In this document: in pieces, positions 53,225 through 61,009 of the stretch
Position numbering within the stretch: position 1 is the stretch's first letter
How the letters are laid out: each line of letters opens with the position of its first letter
Assembly: GCA_029855935.1 (NCBI GenBank)
Contig: JAGSHN010000012.1
Coordinates: 124,001 to 188,000, forward strand
DNA: 64,000 bases
Reading direction: 5' to 3'
From: Candidatus Thorarchaeota archaeon
GTDB lineage: Archaea; Asgardarchaeota; Thorarchaeia; Thorarchaeales; Thorarchaeaceae
Position numbers and translations under genes: made by a program
Notes under the pieces: model-generated
The model's database searches: none
Told to the model about the DNA's origin: nothing
The model's input: the letters and a program-made list of their open reading frames with translations, nothing else

Positions 53225-54562
53225 CTATGGTCTTCCCAGTACGACGACCTCTCGCTGTACGATCTGCCCCCTCTTTCTCTCGGGAAGCCTTGTTCTCTCG
53301 GGATGGATTGTCAGTCCGCCTCGTTTCCTCAGTAGAGGTCGAAGGGCCTGCTTTGGTAACATTCTGTACGTGATGAATGGGGTCCCCTCCAGCATCGAGT
53401 CGACATCGACCGACACGGTCTTGTCTCCGACGACTACTACGGGCAATGTCATTGCCACCCGTCCATTCTCGTGCAGGACATCGCCTGCTGCCCTCAGGAC
53501 ATCCCGGTAGAGTGATGTCAGTTCAGCAATCGTCTGTTGTGCCTCGTTCAGAGCAGGAGGAGTCGCAAAGACGGGACCGAGGGGCGGTTCGGTGGCTATC
53601 GCATGAACTGTTTCATCAATCAGCTGAGGCAGTTTCCTGGCATCTCCCCTTATCACTTTGAAAACAATCTGTTCACCGAGTTCTCGACCCAGCCACTTCA
53701 GGTTGGACCGAGCCCCGCGCACTGCGTCCCCGTCGATGTCTATGCCGACCGCTCTCATACCGAGCAGAGCCGCCTCCATCAGGATGGTCCCGGTGCCGCA
53801 GAATGGATCAAGTATTGTGTCCCCCGGGCGGGCTCCCGCCAGATTCAGAAGAGTCCTGCACAGCTTCGGGCTGGTCGTTATCTCTGCTGAAACATACGGG
53901 CGCGCCTCATCCCGGTATTGCTGGAGAAGGGAGTCATAGGCACTGAGGGTCTTCCCGACGTACATCTTCGTGTCCGTTATCCCGACAAGTATCTCCGCGT
54001 TCGGAGGCGAGAGAAGTCTATGACGCGCGATGGTCTGCGGCCATAGTGCTGTTGGAGTCTTGGTAGGATGCCGACGATCAGGCTGTGTGTAGAGATGGTA
54101 CGCCGCTCTCTTGGCCCCGGCCTCCAGGAGCCAGTCCTTGACAGCCTCGCTCAGCGCACGCGCTAGGCGGACGGCGTGAATGGTGTCGTCATTGGAGGCC
54201 GGGTAGACACTCACTGCGAACTCCACCCTCTGCCCATCCGGCGCAGGCCAGACCTGAGGGCACCACTGGCAAGAGAGGACTCGTTTCCGCTCGGTCTTTC
54301 GAGGACGCCGGTCTCGCGGATACGCTCTCTCCACTGCTCTCTTCTCCTCGGTGTGAATGACGACACCGACCTTGAAGCACCCACCTAGGGCAGACTGTAT
54401 CTCCATAACCTCGTGCTCGGGCAGCTCGGACATGTCCAGTATGGCCACGTGTCTCGACAGGTCTGTCACATGAGCTGTGATTCCTCTGTTATCAAGCAGT
54501 GCTATCAGTTCTGCAAGTGAGAGTATCCAGTTCTTGCCGAGGACGAAGATGTAGTCCGTCAC
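53225..54562 (-). CDS. Trm11/TrmG10-like tRNA guanine methyltransferase
   Basis: The protein has 445 residues: an N-terminal THUMP-like domain (about 1-170) and a Rossmann methyltransferase domain (about 230-445). Motif I is ILDPFCGTGTILMEAALLG, followed by AVGIDIDGDAV. Motif IV, normally DPPYG in amino-methyltransferases of this group, reads TEPPLG. Relatives methylate N2 of guanosine 10 in tRNA. The EPPLG variant may change activity or substrate. The start is GTG, which overlaps the stop of the AP-endonuclease-like gene by 4 bp. Confidence 0.82.
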   Translation of the reverse strand: MTDYIFVLGKNWILSLAELIALLDNRGITAHVTDLSRHVAILDMSELPEHEVMEIQSALGGCFKVGVVIHTEEKRAVERAYPRDRRPRKTERKRVLSCQWCPQVWPAPDGQRVEFAVSVYPASNDDTIHAVRLARALSEAVKDWLLEAGAKRAAYHLYTQPDRRHPTKTPTALWPQTIARHRLLSPPNAEILVGITDTKMYVGKTLSAYDSLLQQYRDEARPYVSAEITTSPKLCRTLLNLAGARPGDTILDPFCGTGTILMEAALLGMRAVGIDIDGDAVRGARSNLKWLGRELGEQIVFKVIRGDARKLPQLIDETVHAIATEPPLGPVFATPPALNEAQQTIAELTSLYRDVLRAAGDVLHENGRVAMTLPVVVVGDKTVSVDVDSMLEGTPFITYRMLPKQALRPLLRKRGGLTIHPERTRLPERKRGQIVQREVVVLGRP

Positions 54563-55395
54563 CGCTGTGCCTCCTCAAGTTCTTGGAGCAGGAACTTGGC
54601 ATACAGAGCTCCCCTTACCGGGGTGGGCGTTTCGGAGATGATTGTTGGTGAATAACCTCTCTCACGAATCACTTCAAGCAGTGGGAGGATATCGGGTCCC
54701 CAGCTCTCGCCGAGAGGACGATGCGCCCTCTCGCCAGCCTTTGTGTATGTGATTCCGCTCACGTGAAAGTGCATATTATCGACGAAGAGGTCTCCGAGTT
54801 CTCTCTCAAACATATCTATGACCCTGACAAAGTCCTGCTTACGCCGCAGTGCTCCCTGTGAGCGCGCATACAGATGGGCCCAGTCGATTGTCGGAATGCA
54901 CCCCTCCACCTCTGTGCACAGCATAAGAATCTCGTCGACGGAGCCAAAGGCATTCACCTTGCCAGCTACCTCCGGGGCAAGGAGCGCCCCACAGCGGCGA
55001 CCGTCAGCCTGTTGCCACACCTCCCTCAGTGCGTTGCGGATCACTCTGAAGGCCTCTCTCTTGTCAAGGCCTCCGTATCCCCCTGGGTGGAACACTACTC
55101 GCCTCACTCGCATCAGCGGTGCAAACGTCAGTGCCTTCACAAGGCGTTCCTTGGACCGCTCTCTAATCTCAGGCTTGCGAGAAGCGAGGCTGATGTAGTA
55201 GGCGCCGTGAACACTCATTGCGATGTCATGTCTCTCGGAGAGAGAACCAATCTCGCGAGCCCGCTCCTCTCCTAGTCTGAGTCCTCTAACGGCTGCATAC
55301 TCCAGTGCGTCAAGGCCAATCTCGCTGAGAATGGCGAATACTCTCTCCAGCTTGCCTCTCGCCTCGTCCGGGTATCCTGCGGGACCAAACCTCAC
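54559..55395 (-). CDS. endonuclease IV-like TIM-barrel protein
   Basis: A 278-residue AP-endonuclease-2-type barrel. Metal-site residues occur in order: SVHGAYYISLAS, VVFHPGGYG, ALLAPEVAGK, PTIDWAHLYAR, MHFHVSGI and a final ISETPTP. Endonuclease IV cuts DNA 5' to abasic sites with three zinc ions, and most ligand positions look intact, so this may be a true archaeal Nfo-like nuclease. The start is GTG 55395, 12 bases after the DUF6125 stop. Part of a three-gene operon with the Trm11-like gene. Confidence 0.82.
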   Translation of the reverse strand: MRFGPAGYPDEARGKLERVFAILSEIGLDALEYAAVRGLRLGEERAREIGSLSERHDIAMSVHGAYYISLASRKPEIRERSKERLVKALTFAPLMRVRRVVFHPGGYGGLDKREAFRVIRNALREVWQQADGRRCGALLAPEVAGKVNAFGSVDEILMLCTEVEGCIPTIDWAHLYARSQGALRRKQDFVRVIDMFERELGDLFVDNMHFHVSGITYTKAGERAHRPLGESWGPDILPLLEVIRERGYSPTIISETPTPVRGALYAKFLLQELEEAQR

Positions 55396-55407
55396 TCTGG
55401 CCAGTGG

Positions 55408-55917
55408 CTACTCCTCCAATGTGAACTCCCATGAACAGTACGCGTCTTCAGGATGTTCGTCAGGCGGGCAGAACAGGCACCGCGTCTTGATTCTCGGGTC
55501 TATAGTCTTGGCAAACTCTGTGTACTCGATGATGCCCACTGACTTGCACGGAAAGTCCGGAAGGCCCTTTCTCTTTCTCGCCGTCTGCACCCTGCAGGTA
55601 TTCATCGTGAAGACAAGCCTGTTGGGCCCATCCCACTCTATGGACTGCTTGTTCAGTGACGCGTAGACCCTGTACTTGAGCGCCTGCTCAAGAGACTTCA
55701 GCCCGCCTCCCTCCTCGATACCGAACTCCCGCATTATTCGTCGCGCCTCAATGGGGGAGAATATTCGCCAGGCCTCGCGGTCCATCTCCATTGCTACATC
55801 CATTCCGTACTTCTTCTCCAGTGAGAGGAAGTAGGCACCGTCCATTGCCTGCCACGCCTTCGCATAGGCATCGATGATCTTCAGGAGCGTTTCTCGTGGA
55901 AGGTCTTCAAATGTCAT
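55408..55917 (-). CDS. DUF6125-like cysteine-containing protein
   Basis: The protein has 169 residues. The N-terminal half is helical. The C-terminal half carries conserved cysteines: MNTCRVQTARKRKG, DFPCKSVG, and TRCLFCPPDEHPEDAYCSWEF. That layout resembles DUF6125 and, more distantly, the L-2-amino-thiazoline-4-carboxylate hydrolase-like family, often found in archaea and anaerobic bacteria. Function is unknown. It is first in an operon with the AP-endonuclease-like and Trm11-like genes. Confidence 0.7.
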   Translation of the reverse strand: MTFEDLPRETLLKIIDAYAKAWQAMDGAYFLSLEKKYGMDVAMEMDREAWRIFSPIEARRIMREFGIEEGGGLKSLEQALKYRVYASLNKQSIEWDGPNRLVFTMNTCRVQTARKRKGLPDFPCKSVGIIEYTEFAKTIDPRIKTRCLFCPPDEHPEDAYCSWEFTLEE

Positions 55918-56040
55918 TGCGGTTCACAATATCTCGCTCCCTCTTCCTCTGCTTAATGCTTTGGGTTGCTCCACGCCCTCCCTCCGCACCGCCCCCGCTC
56001 GCACCGGACTCACGACAGATCTTCATCAGGGTGCCGGAAG

Positions 56041-56048
56041 TCTTTAAT
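56041..56048 (+). promoter_or_regulatory. TATA box of UbiA-type prenyltransferase gene
   Basis: TCTTTAAT predicts a start near 56070 and supports ATG 56102 rather than the upstream ATG at 56051. Confidence 0.45.
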
Positions 56049-56101
56049 CAATGATGACCACCGTTGCCACGAACTGGACGGTGTTCCGAGGAGCGACGCG
56101 T

Positions 56102-57010
56102 ATGGAAGGCCGCAAGACTGACCCTAAGGCATTCTTCTCCATAATCCGGCCACAGAACTGTGTGATTGGTGCTCTCACGGTGATTGCCGGGATCGCCATT
56201 GCCTACCGTGTGAATCCTGTGGGTCTATTGGGTGACTATCTGTACAACTTCGTCTACGGATACCTGACATACTTCTTTGTGGCGGCCGGCGGGAATGTTG
56301 TGAACGATATATTCGACATCGAGGTGGATAGGATCAACCGGCCGCACAGGGCGCTGCCCAGTGGAAGGATGACTGTGCGCCAGGCTTGGGTATACGTCGT
56401 CTTCCTCAGCATCTTGGGGACATTCTTTGCCTGGCTGAACGGGCCCTATGGCTCACTCGTCGTCGTGATATTCCTCCTCGTGGGTTACGCCTACGCCTCC
56501 AAGGTCAAGGAACTCGGCATAGCAGGCAACTTTCTTGTTGCCTTCTCCTTCGCCTTCGGTGTCATCTATGGGTCTTTTGTCTACGGAGAGCTCGTGGGAT
56601 CTATTGTGATACCGGTTCCCACGTGGCTGTTCTTTATCACCGCATTCATGATTCTTCAGGCACGTGAGACCATCAAGGGGGCGGAGGATGTCGAGGGTGA
56701 TGCGCTGAGAGACGTGCGGACCGTGGCACGAGTCTATGGCCACAAGGTGGCCGCTGCTGTAGCCTTCGTCTTCAACTTGATAGGTGTGCTGTGCTATACA
56801 CTGATCTGGACCTTGGGCTTTGCAAGCTGGGACCTCTGGCCGCTGCTCGTGCTGGGTGACGTTGTCGTTCTCGGTGCGGCTATTGCCCCTCTGACAGGCT
56901 ATGACAGCAAGCGGTCGCTGCTCATTGGTAGTACCCTTGACAAGATTGGCGCACTGGTGGGCCTCATCGCCTTTGTCATCATCCCCCTCTACGGCATAGC
57001 CCTATTCTAG
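56102..57010 (+). CDS. UbiA-type geranylgeranyltransferase (DGGGP synthase-like)
   Basis: A polytopic membrane prenyltransferase of 302 residues with about eight or nine helices. The two Asp-rich diphosphate/metal motifs are VVNDIFDIEVDRINRP and GAEDVEGDALRDVRT. In archaea the closest role is digeranylgeranylglyceryl phosphate synthase, which adds the second isoprenoid chain in ether-lipid synthesis; quinone-type prenyltransferases look similar. The start chosen is ATG 56102, behind GAGGAG. Convergent with the Yip1-like gene, 10 bases away. Confidence 0.85.
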   Translation: MEGRKTDPKAFFSIIRPQNCVIGALTVIAGIAIAYRVNPVGLLGDYLYNFVYGYLTYFFVAAGGNVVNDIFDIEVDRINRPHRALPSGRMTVRQAWVYVVFLSILGTFFAWLNGPYGSLVVVIFLLVGYAYASKVKELGIAGNFLVAFSFAFGVIYGSFVYGELVGSIVIPVPTWLFFITAFMILQARETIKGAEDVEGDALRDVRTVARVYGHKVAAAVAFVFNLIGVLCYTLIWTLGFASWDLWPLLVLGDVVVLGAAIAPLTGYDSKRSLLIGSTLDKIGALVGLIAFVIIPLYGIALF

Positions 57011-57020
57011 TTCCTCTACG

Positions 57021-57827
57021 TCAGTGCACCTGCCAGAATGTCCACATCAGGACAGTCATACATGCCAGCGCCATCACGAAGGCCCACAGTGTGGAGGTAT
57101 TGTGCGCCTCTCTGATGCCAAATATCAGCAGGAACCCCACCCAGGCAAATGACGCGGCCGTCATATAGTCGAGAATGGTCCAATATGGTGCGTCATAGAT
57201 TGCAGTCACAAGCGCTACGAGATTGGTGGTCCCGGTCAGGTCAAATGGGGCCGCCATAACGGCGACGATGGCGAGACCGACCAGTCGTACCAAGACAATG
57301 GGCATGATGCTGTACCCGACAATGGACATAGTCTTCAGCCTGTTTCCAACGCCGCCCATTATCTTGAAGGCCAGATGTGCAAATGCGCTGCCAAGGATGA
57401 AGTAGACAATCCCCATCATGATATTGCCGATGAGCAGCCCGAGTGCACCGAGGTAGAATGTGGCGCCCAGGTCCGTGTTCAAGATGGAGGTCTGCACTGG
57501 TGTCCCGTCGATAATGACTGTGGTCGTGAACTTGGACGAGATGAGCAGGAAGTAGCCTGTCACAATCAGCGCGTTGATCAATATCAACAGTACCGGCCCT
57601 GCTGTGTCCGGTCGCCGTCCTATGTCGCGAAAGGTGGGGCCCGGCCTCCTGATGGTCCCCCACAGTCGCTCTACGGGGCTCAGGAATCGCACATCGGGCG
57701 ACTCAGGCCTCTTCAGCAACGGTAGGAGTCTCTCAAGGGTCTCCTCCCCTATCTCCTCTTTGCACACCGGACAGGTTGTTGCATCTGACGGTACTGGACT
57801 ATCACAGAACGGGCAACGTCGGACCAT
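57021..57827 (-). CDS. zinc-ribbon Yip1-domain membrane protein
   Basis: The protein has 268 residues. Residues 1-25 are a zinc ribbon (CPFCDSP, CPVCKEE). Residues 50-75 lead in with PGPTFRDIGRRPD, which fits the pre-membrane segment of Yip1/DUF1282-type proteins, followed by five membrane helices. In eukaryotes Yip1 proteins act in vesicle traffic with Rab GTPases; in prokaryotes their role is largely unknown. The zinc ribbon would lie in the cytoplasm. A minus-strand TATA-like GTTAAATAC lies near 57886-57894. Confidence 0.75.
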   Translation of the reverse strand: MVRRCPFCDSPVPSDATTCPVCKEEIGEETLERLLPLLKRPESPDVRFLSPVERLWGTIRRPGPTFRDIGRRPDTAGPVLLILINALIVTGYFLLISSKFTTTVIIDGTPVQTSILNTDLGATFYLGALGLLIGNIMMGIVYFILGSAFAHLAFKIMGGVGNRLKTMSIVGYSIMPIVLVRLVGLAIVAVMAAPFDLTGTTNLVALVTAIYDAPYWTILDYMTAASFAWVGFLLIFGIREAHNTSTLWAFVMALACMTVLMWTFWQVH

Positions 57828-57966
57828 AGAGGGGACTCCCTACGGTTGTTTTATGGACCACTGGGGTGATGGCAGGGAGTCTATGTATTTAACTCATTTT
57901 GGACGGGACCCATTCCATTCTCCGTGACGCTCAAGATATCGCGTTCGGCCCCACTGTTGTGATGAC

Positions 57967-58608
57967 TCACCACATTCCGAAGTGCTTGAACAGCGGGGTC
58001 CTGTAGACAACCACGAAGGGCACGAGAGCGTCCCAGAATCCCTGTACTATGTTGAGCACCACAGTGTACTGCACTATGAAGCTGATGTCATTGAAGCCCA
58101 TCAACAGCGGGACAAGAACGATGTTGATAGGGACCATCAGTGCCAGTCGGACGACCAGTGCAAGTATCATCAGCAGTGCATATACAGCACCATTTGATAG
58201 TCTCTCACCACCACCATCAGTCCCAGCTCTAAGCTTGACATACAGCATCGGCACTATCATCATCGGGAGTGTCGCTGCCAGCTTGAAGAGAGGACCGACG
58301 AGCGTGGGGTCGGTCAGGAGCAAGGCGAAGGTCCCAGCCAGTGCGGCGGTCAGGCCGACATAGGGCCCACCGATGAGGAAGGCTGCAATCCAGAATAGCG
58401 AAACGGGATCAAATAGGGCAATCCCCCAGCTCAGTCTCGGCAGGAACGCAGCCACAGGCGATACTGCGACCGAGAGTGCTGCGAGTTCCGCTGCGGTGGC
58501 GACTTTCATGGTCAGGGTTCGACCACTCGCACTCGCCACGGGGGTGAGTTCAGTTCTATCAGTCTGAACACCATTGGGCGGATCGGATCCAGAATTGTCA
58601 CTCTTCAT
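57967..58608 (-). CDS. ECF transporter S-component-like membrane protein
   Basis: About 213 residues with an N-terminal polar tail (to about 35), then five or six membrane helices. WGIALFDPVSLFWIAAFLIGG, followed by GPYVGLTAALAGTFALLL, has the size and helix pattern of substrate-binding S components of energy-coupling-factor transporters. The substrate is not clear. ATG 58608 is used because the TATA box at 58631-58639 predicts a start near 58610, a nearly leaderless message; GTG 58623 would lie upstream. A perfect 18-bp palindrome lies just upstream of the TATA box. No ATPase or T component is nearby. Confidence 0.65.
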   Translation of the reverse strand: MKSDNSGSDPPNGVQTDRTELTPVASASGRTLTMKVATAAELAALSVAVSPVAAFLPRLSWGIALFDPVSLFWIAAFLIGGPYVGLTAALAGTFALLLTDPTLVGPLFKLAATLPMMIVPMLYVKLRAGTDGGGERLSNGAVYALLMILALVVRLALMVPINIVLVPLLMGFNDISFIVQYTVVLNIVQGFWDALVPFVVVYRTPLFKHFGMW

Positions 58609-58630
58609 ATGCTCAGGCGTCACGGTGCCC

Positions 58631-58639
58631 CTTATAAAT
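58631..58639 (-). promoter_or_regulatory. TATA box of ECF-S-like gene
   Basis: Reads ATTTATAAG on the minus strand, placed about 25 bases before ATG 58608. Confidence 0.6.
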
Positions 58640-58658
58640 GCTACTCAAGAGAGAGGAA

Positions 58659-58676
58659 TTACTCAGTTCTGAGTAA
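58659..58676. promoter_or_regulatory. perfect palindrome upstream of the ECF-S-like gene
   Basis: TTACTCAG and CTGAGTAA form an 8-bp inverted repeat with a 2-base spacer. It lies between the stop of the winged-helix gene (58678) and the TATA box (58631-58639), where activators or BRE-blocking repressors bind in archaea. The neighbouring regulator is the obvious candidate. Confidence 0.55.
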
Positions 58677-58677
58677 A

Positions 58678-59256
58678 TCATTCTTGCGACCGCTGGGCCT
58701 CTCGTAGCCGCGCCCGAGTCAGCATCTGGAGGAGCCTGCGGGTGGGTTCGAGCCAGTTCGGATTGATTCTCCACTCGGCCCACTCGATTCCGGAGGACGG
58801 AGGTGTCCGGCTGAGTATCAGTTTCGCCGAGACAAGATCGTTCAGTCCTGACAGTATGGTACCGATGGTCACGGCACCAAGAATTGGCCGTGCCTGTCTG
58901 GCCACCCGGAGCAGGTCCGAGGTCGTGACCCATCCACCGTCCTCAATCAAGAGCCTAAGAAGTCTGGACCTCACGGGATCCGATTCAAGAATGCCCTTCA
59001 GTGGTGCAAGGTTGACCGCTCGCAAGCGTGCAGCCTGCTCCTCAGGGTCTATCCAGGGTCCCTGCCCCGTGAACCGGCTCCCCGCCATCTCTCTGCTGGG
59101 GGTCCGCTGGTCATAGTGATCCCGAAACGGTCCAGCAGGTTGGTCAACAGAAGAAGACAGTTGCCGGCGCGCTTCTCCAGAGGGATGTTCAGACAGAGAG
59201 TGTATGTCTCTCTGGGGGTGGTCTTCAAATTCCTTGAACGGTGGTCGAGGGTCCAC
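58678..59256 (-). CDS. winged-helix transcription regulator
   Basis: The protein has 192 residues. Residues 1-75 are polar, Pro/Gln/Arg-rich and probably disordered; the true start may be an internal one. Residues 85-190 are a winged helix: RSRLLRLLIEDGGWVTTSDLL, TIGTILSGLNDLVSAKLI, then wing strands with WAEWRINPNWLEP, and a C-terminal basic helix. It resembles ArsR/MarR-like archaeal regulators. It is on the same strand as, and 69 bases upstream of, the ECF-S-like gene, with the palindrome in between. Divergent from the TrmB-like gene. Confidence 0.68.
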   Translation of the reverse strand: MDPRPPFKEFEDHPQRDIHSLSEHPSGEARRQLSSSVDQPAGPFRDHYDQRTPSREMAGSRFTGQGPWIDPEEQAARLRAVNLAPLKGILESDPVRSRLLRLLIEDGGWVTTSDLLRVARQARPILGAVTIGTILSGLNDLVSAKLILSRTPPSSGIEWAEWRINPNWLEPTRRLLQMLTRARLREAQRSQE

Positions 59257-59318
59257 TGCACTTCACTCTCACATAGAGTTCGTCGTCACATCCTTTTCAA
59301 GTCCAGTATTATGACGGG

Positions 59319-59337
59319 TGTGCAAGGCCATTGCACA
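59319..59337. promoter_or_regulatory. palindrome before the TrmB-like regulator
   Basis: TGTGCAA and TTGCACA form a perfect 7-bp inverted repeat with a 5-base spacer. It lies directly upstream of the TATA box at 59340-59347, so autoregulation or control of the downstream ECF-S/HypB genes is likely. Confidence 0.55.
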
Positions 59338-59339
59338 AC

Positions 59340-59347
59340 CCTTATAC
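59340..59347 (+). promoter_or_regulatory. TATA box of TrmB-like regulator operon
   Basis: CCTTATAC predicts a start near 59368, close to ATG 59379. Confidence 0.55.
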
Positions 59348-59378
59348 ACGGATTGTATCGATTGTATTCCGGTGAGTC

Positions 59379-59756
59379 ATGACTACGCACGATCCGCTGG
59401 ACGGGATATTCTCACGTGGGTTCGACAAGCCGTCCGACTTCCTGTGTTGCGCGTGTGGGCTTAGGACGACCGAGATTGACACTTACTTTGCTCTGCTCTC
59501 TGGAGAGAAAACGGTAGAGGAGATACGGGAGATCATCAACAGAGACCGCACCACTGTTCAGCGGGTGCTGAGTCGTCTGTACAAGAAGGGGCTGGTCGTT
59601 CGTGAGGCCCGTACCTTTCCACGCGGCGGATACTACTACGTCTATCGTGCGGTTTCCACCAAGGACGTGAAGCGACGCATCTTGGAGCAACTGGAGCGCT
59701 GGTATCAGGAGACGAAAAGGTTCTTAATGGAGTCGTGGCCGGACCCGCCCGAATAG
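59379..59756 (+). CDS. TrmB/MarR-like winged-helix regulator
   Basis: A DNA-binding protein of 125 residues. A short N-terminal segment carries CCACGLRTTEID (about 23-34), where the cysteines could sense metal or redox. The winged helix includes EEIREIINRDRTTVQRVLSRLYKKGLV (split here at about 48-74) and a wing RTFPRGGYYYVYRA. A C-terminal helix (about 95-118) would dimerise. ATG has GGTGAGTC upstream. It heads a plus-strand set with an ECF-S-like protein and HypB, and a palindrome abuts its TATA box. Nickel-responsive control is a possibility, not shown. Confidence 0.8.
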   Translation: MTTHDPLDGIFSRGFDKPSDFLCCACGLRTTEIDTYFALLSGEKTVEEIREIINRDRTTVQRVLSRLYKKGLVVREARTFPRGGYYYVYRAVSTKDVKRRILEQLERWYQETKRFLMESWPDPPE

Positions 59757-59781
59757 TACATCCAAGTGGGGTACGACTGAG

Positions 59782-60354
59782 ATGGAATCGATTCCCGTCC
59801 AAAAGAGCAATGTCGTCTGGCTGGCAACTCTGTCCATGGTGGCAGCGCTTGGCGCAGTGTTCAGGCTCTTCGTCCGAATACCTGTCATTCCCGATTGGGT
59901 GGAGCTCACACCAGCCTTCACGTTCTCCGAGCTTGGAGGAGTCATCGGTGGGATTCCGGGTGGGATCTTTGTCGGTGCGGTTGTCGGAGTGGCCGGAGCA
60001 ATGGCTGGTGGCGAGGTCCCGCTGTTGCCAGCAATTGGTAACATCTGCCTTGGGATAGGCACTGGGTACGCGATTCACGTGACTCGTGAGCGTGACAGCG
60101 TTCTATACTGGGTGCTTGCAATAGTTGGCGGTGCGTTCATTGGCGGATTTATACCCACGCTGACTATCTTCGGTGGATTCTCACTGTCTCTTGAGGCGTC
60201 GATAGTCCCCGCGACCATCGATGGCTTGCAGGCCGCTCTGTGGGCATTTGTCGCTCTTGTGTTGGAGCGGACGGTGGTGCGCCCGATTGCTGGTGTCTAC
60301 CTCTACCCAAATGTTGAAGGTCAGAGTCCGTCGTCTGAAACGACGGAGGAATAG
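59782..60354 (+). CDS. second ECF transporter S-component-like membrane protein
   Basis: The protein has 190 residues and about five membrane helices. VVWLATLSMVAALGAVFRLF, ELTPAFTFSELGGVIGGIPGG and the glycine-rich third helix (FVGAVVGVAGAMAGG) resemble S components of ECF importers; the substrate is unknown. HypB begins 2 bases after its stop, so the two are co-transcribed. That context would suit nickel or cobalt uptake, although no CbiM-type His-rich N-terminus is present. Confidence 0.65.
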   Translation: MESIPVQKSNVVWLATLSMVAALGAVFRLFVRIPVIPDWVELTPAFTFSELGGVIGGIPGGIFVGAVVGVAGAMAGGEVPLLPAIGNICLGIGTGYAIHVTRERDSVLYWVLAIVGGAFIGGFIPTLTIFGGFSLSLEASIVPATIDGLQAALWAFVALVLERTVVRPIAGVYLYPNVEGQSPSSETTEE

Positions 60355-60356
60355 GC

Positions 60357-61007
60357 TTGACTGGCAAGACGATCACGATAGATGTGAGGCAGGACCTCTT
60401 CGGTGCTAACGAGGAGGCGGCTGCTATCAATGCGGCAGTCTTCCGTGAGCACGGCAACCGGGTGTTCGACATAATGGGCTCCGTGGGCACCGGGAAGACC
60501 CTGCTCATCGAGTCCCTGTGCGAGCGTCTTGGTGACAAGTATCGCATTCTGATGGTCGCAGGCGACCTTGCAACCTCGATCGATGCTGACAGGGTGGCGC
60601 AGCACGGCGTCGACACGCTCCAGATCAACACACAGACTGCGTGTCATCTCGATGCAAGAATGGTGCGGGTGGCCCTGAGGGATGTCGACCTGTCAAAGTA
60701 CGATGTCATCTTCATAGAGAACGTGGGGAACTTGATCTGTCCGGCAGGGTACCCTCTCGGCGCAGAGAAGAAGATAGTCATTGTCAGTCTCACTGAGGGC
60801 CCCTACATGATTCGAAAGCATCCGCTGACAATCAAACGATGCGACGCAGTGGTCATCAACAAGATCGACCTTGCGGAGGCTCTTGAGATTGATGTTGATG
60901 CAATCGAACGCGACATTCGAGAGATTGACGCGAAGATACCTGTCGTCAGGGTCAGTGCGAAGACTGGCACGGGTATTGACGACCTCATTCAGGTACTCGG
61001 TCTGTAA
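60357..61007 (+). CDS. hypB: HypB nickel-incorporation GTPase
   Basis: The protein has 216 residues. HypB delivers nickel to [NiFe]-hydrogenase and, in some species, to other nickel enzymes, using GTP. The P-loop is GSVGTGKT (about 41-48). The metal-binding Cys-His pair is in TACHLDARMV (about 97-106), switch region ENVGNLICPA (about 121-130), and the base-recognition motif is NKID (about 164-167). The start is TTG behind GGAGGAATAG. No hydrogenase or other hyp gene is in the window. It is downstream of the ECF-S-like gene and the TrmB-like regulator. Confidence 0.93.
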   Translation: MTGKTITIDVRQDLFGANEEAAAINAAVFREHGNRVFDIMGSVGTGKTLLIESLCERLGDKYRILMVAGDLATSIDADRVAQHGVDTLQINTQTACHLDARMVRVALRDVDLSKYDVIFIENVGNLICPAGYPLGAEKKIVIVSLTEGPYMIRKHPLTIKRCDAVVINKIDLAEALEIDVDAIERDIREIDAKIPVVRVSAKTGTGIDDLIQVLGL

Positions 61008-61009
61008 CC

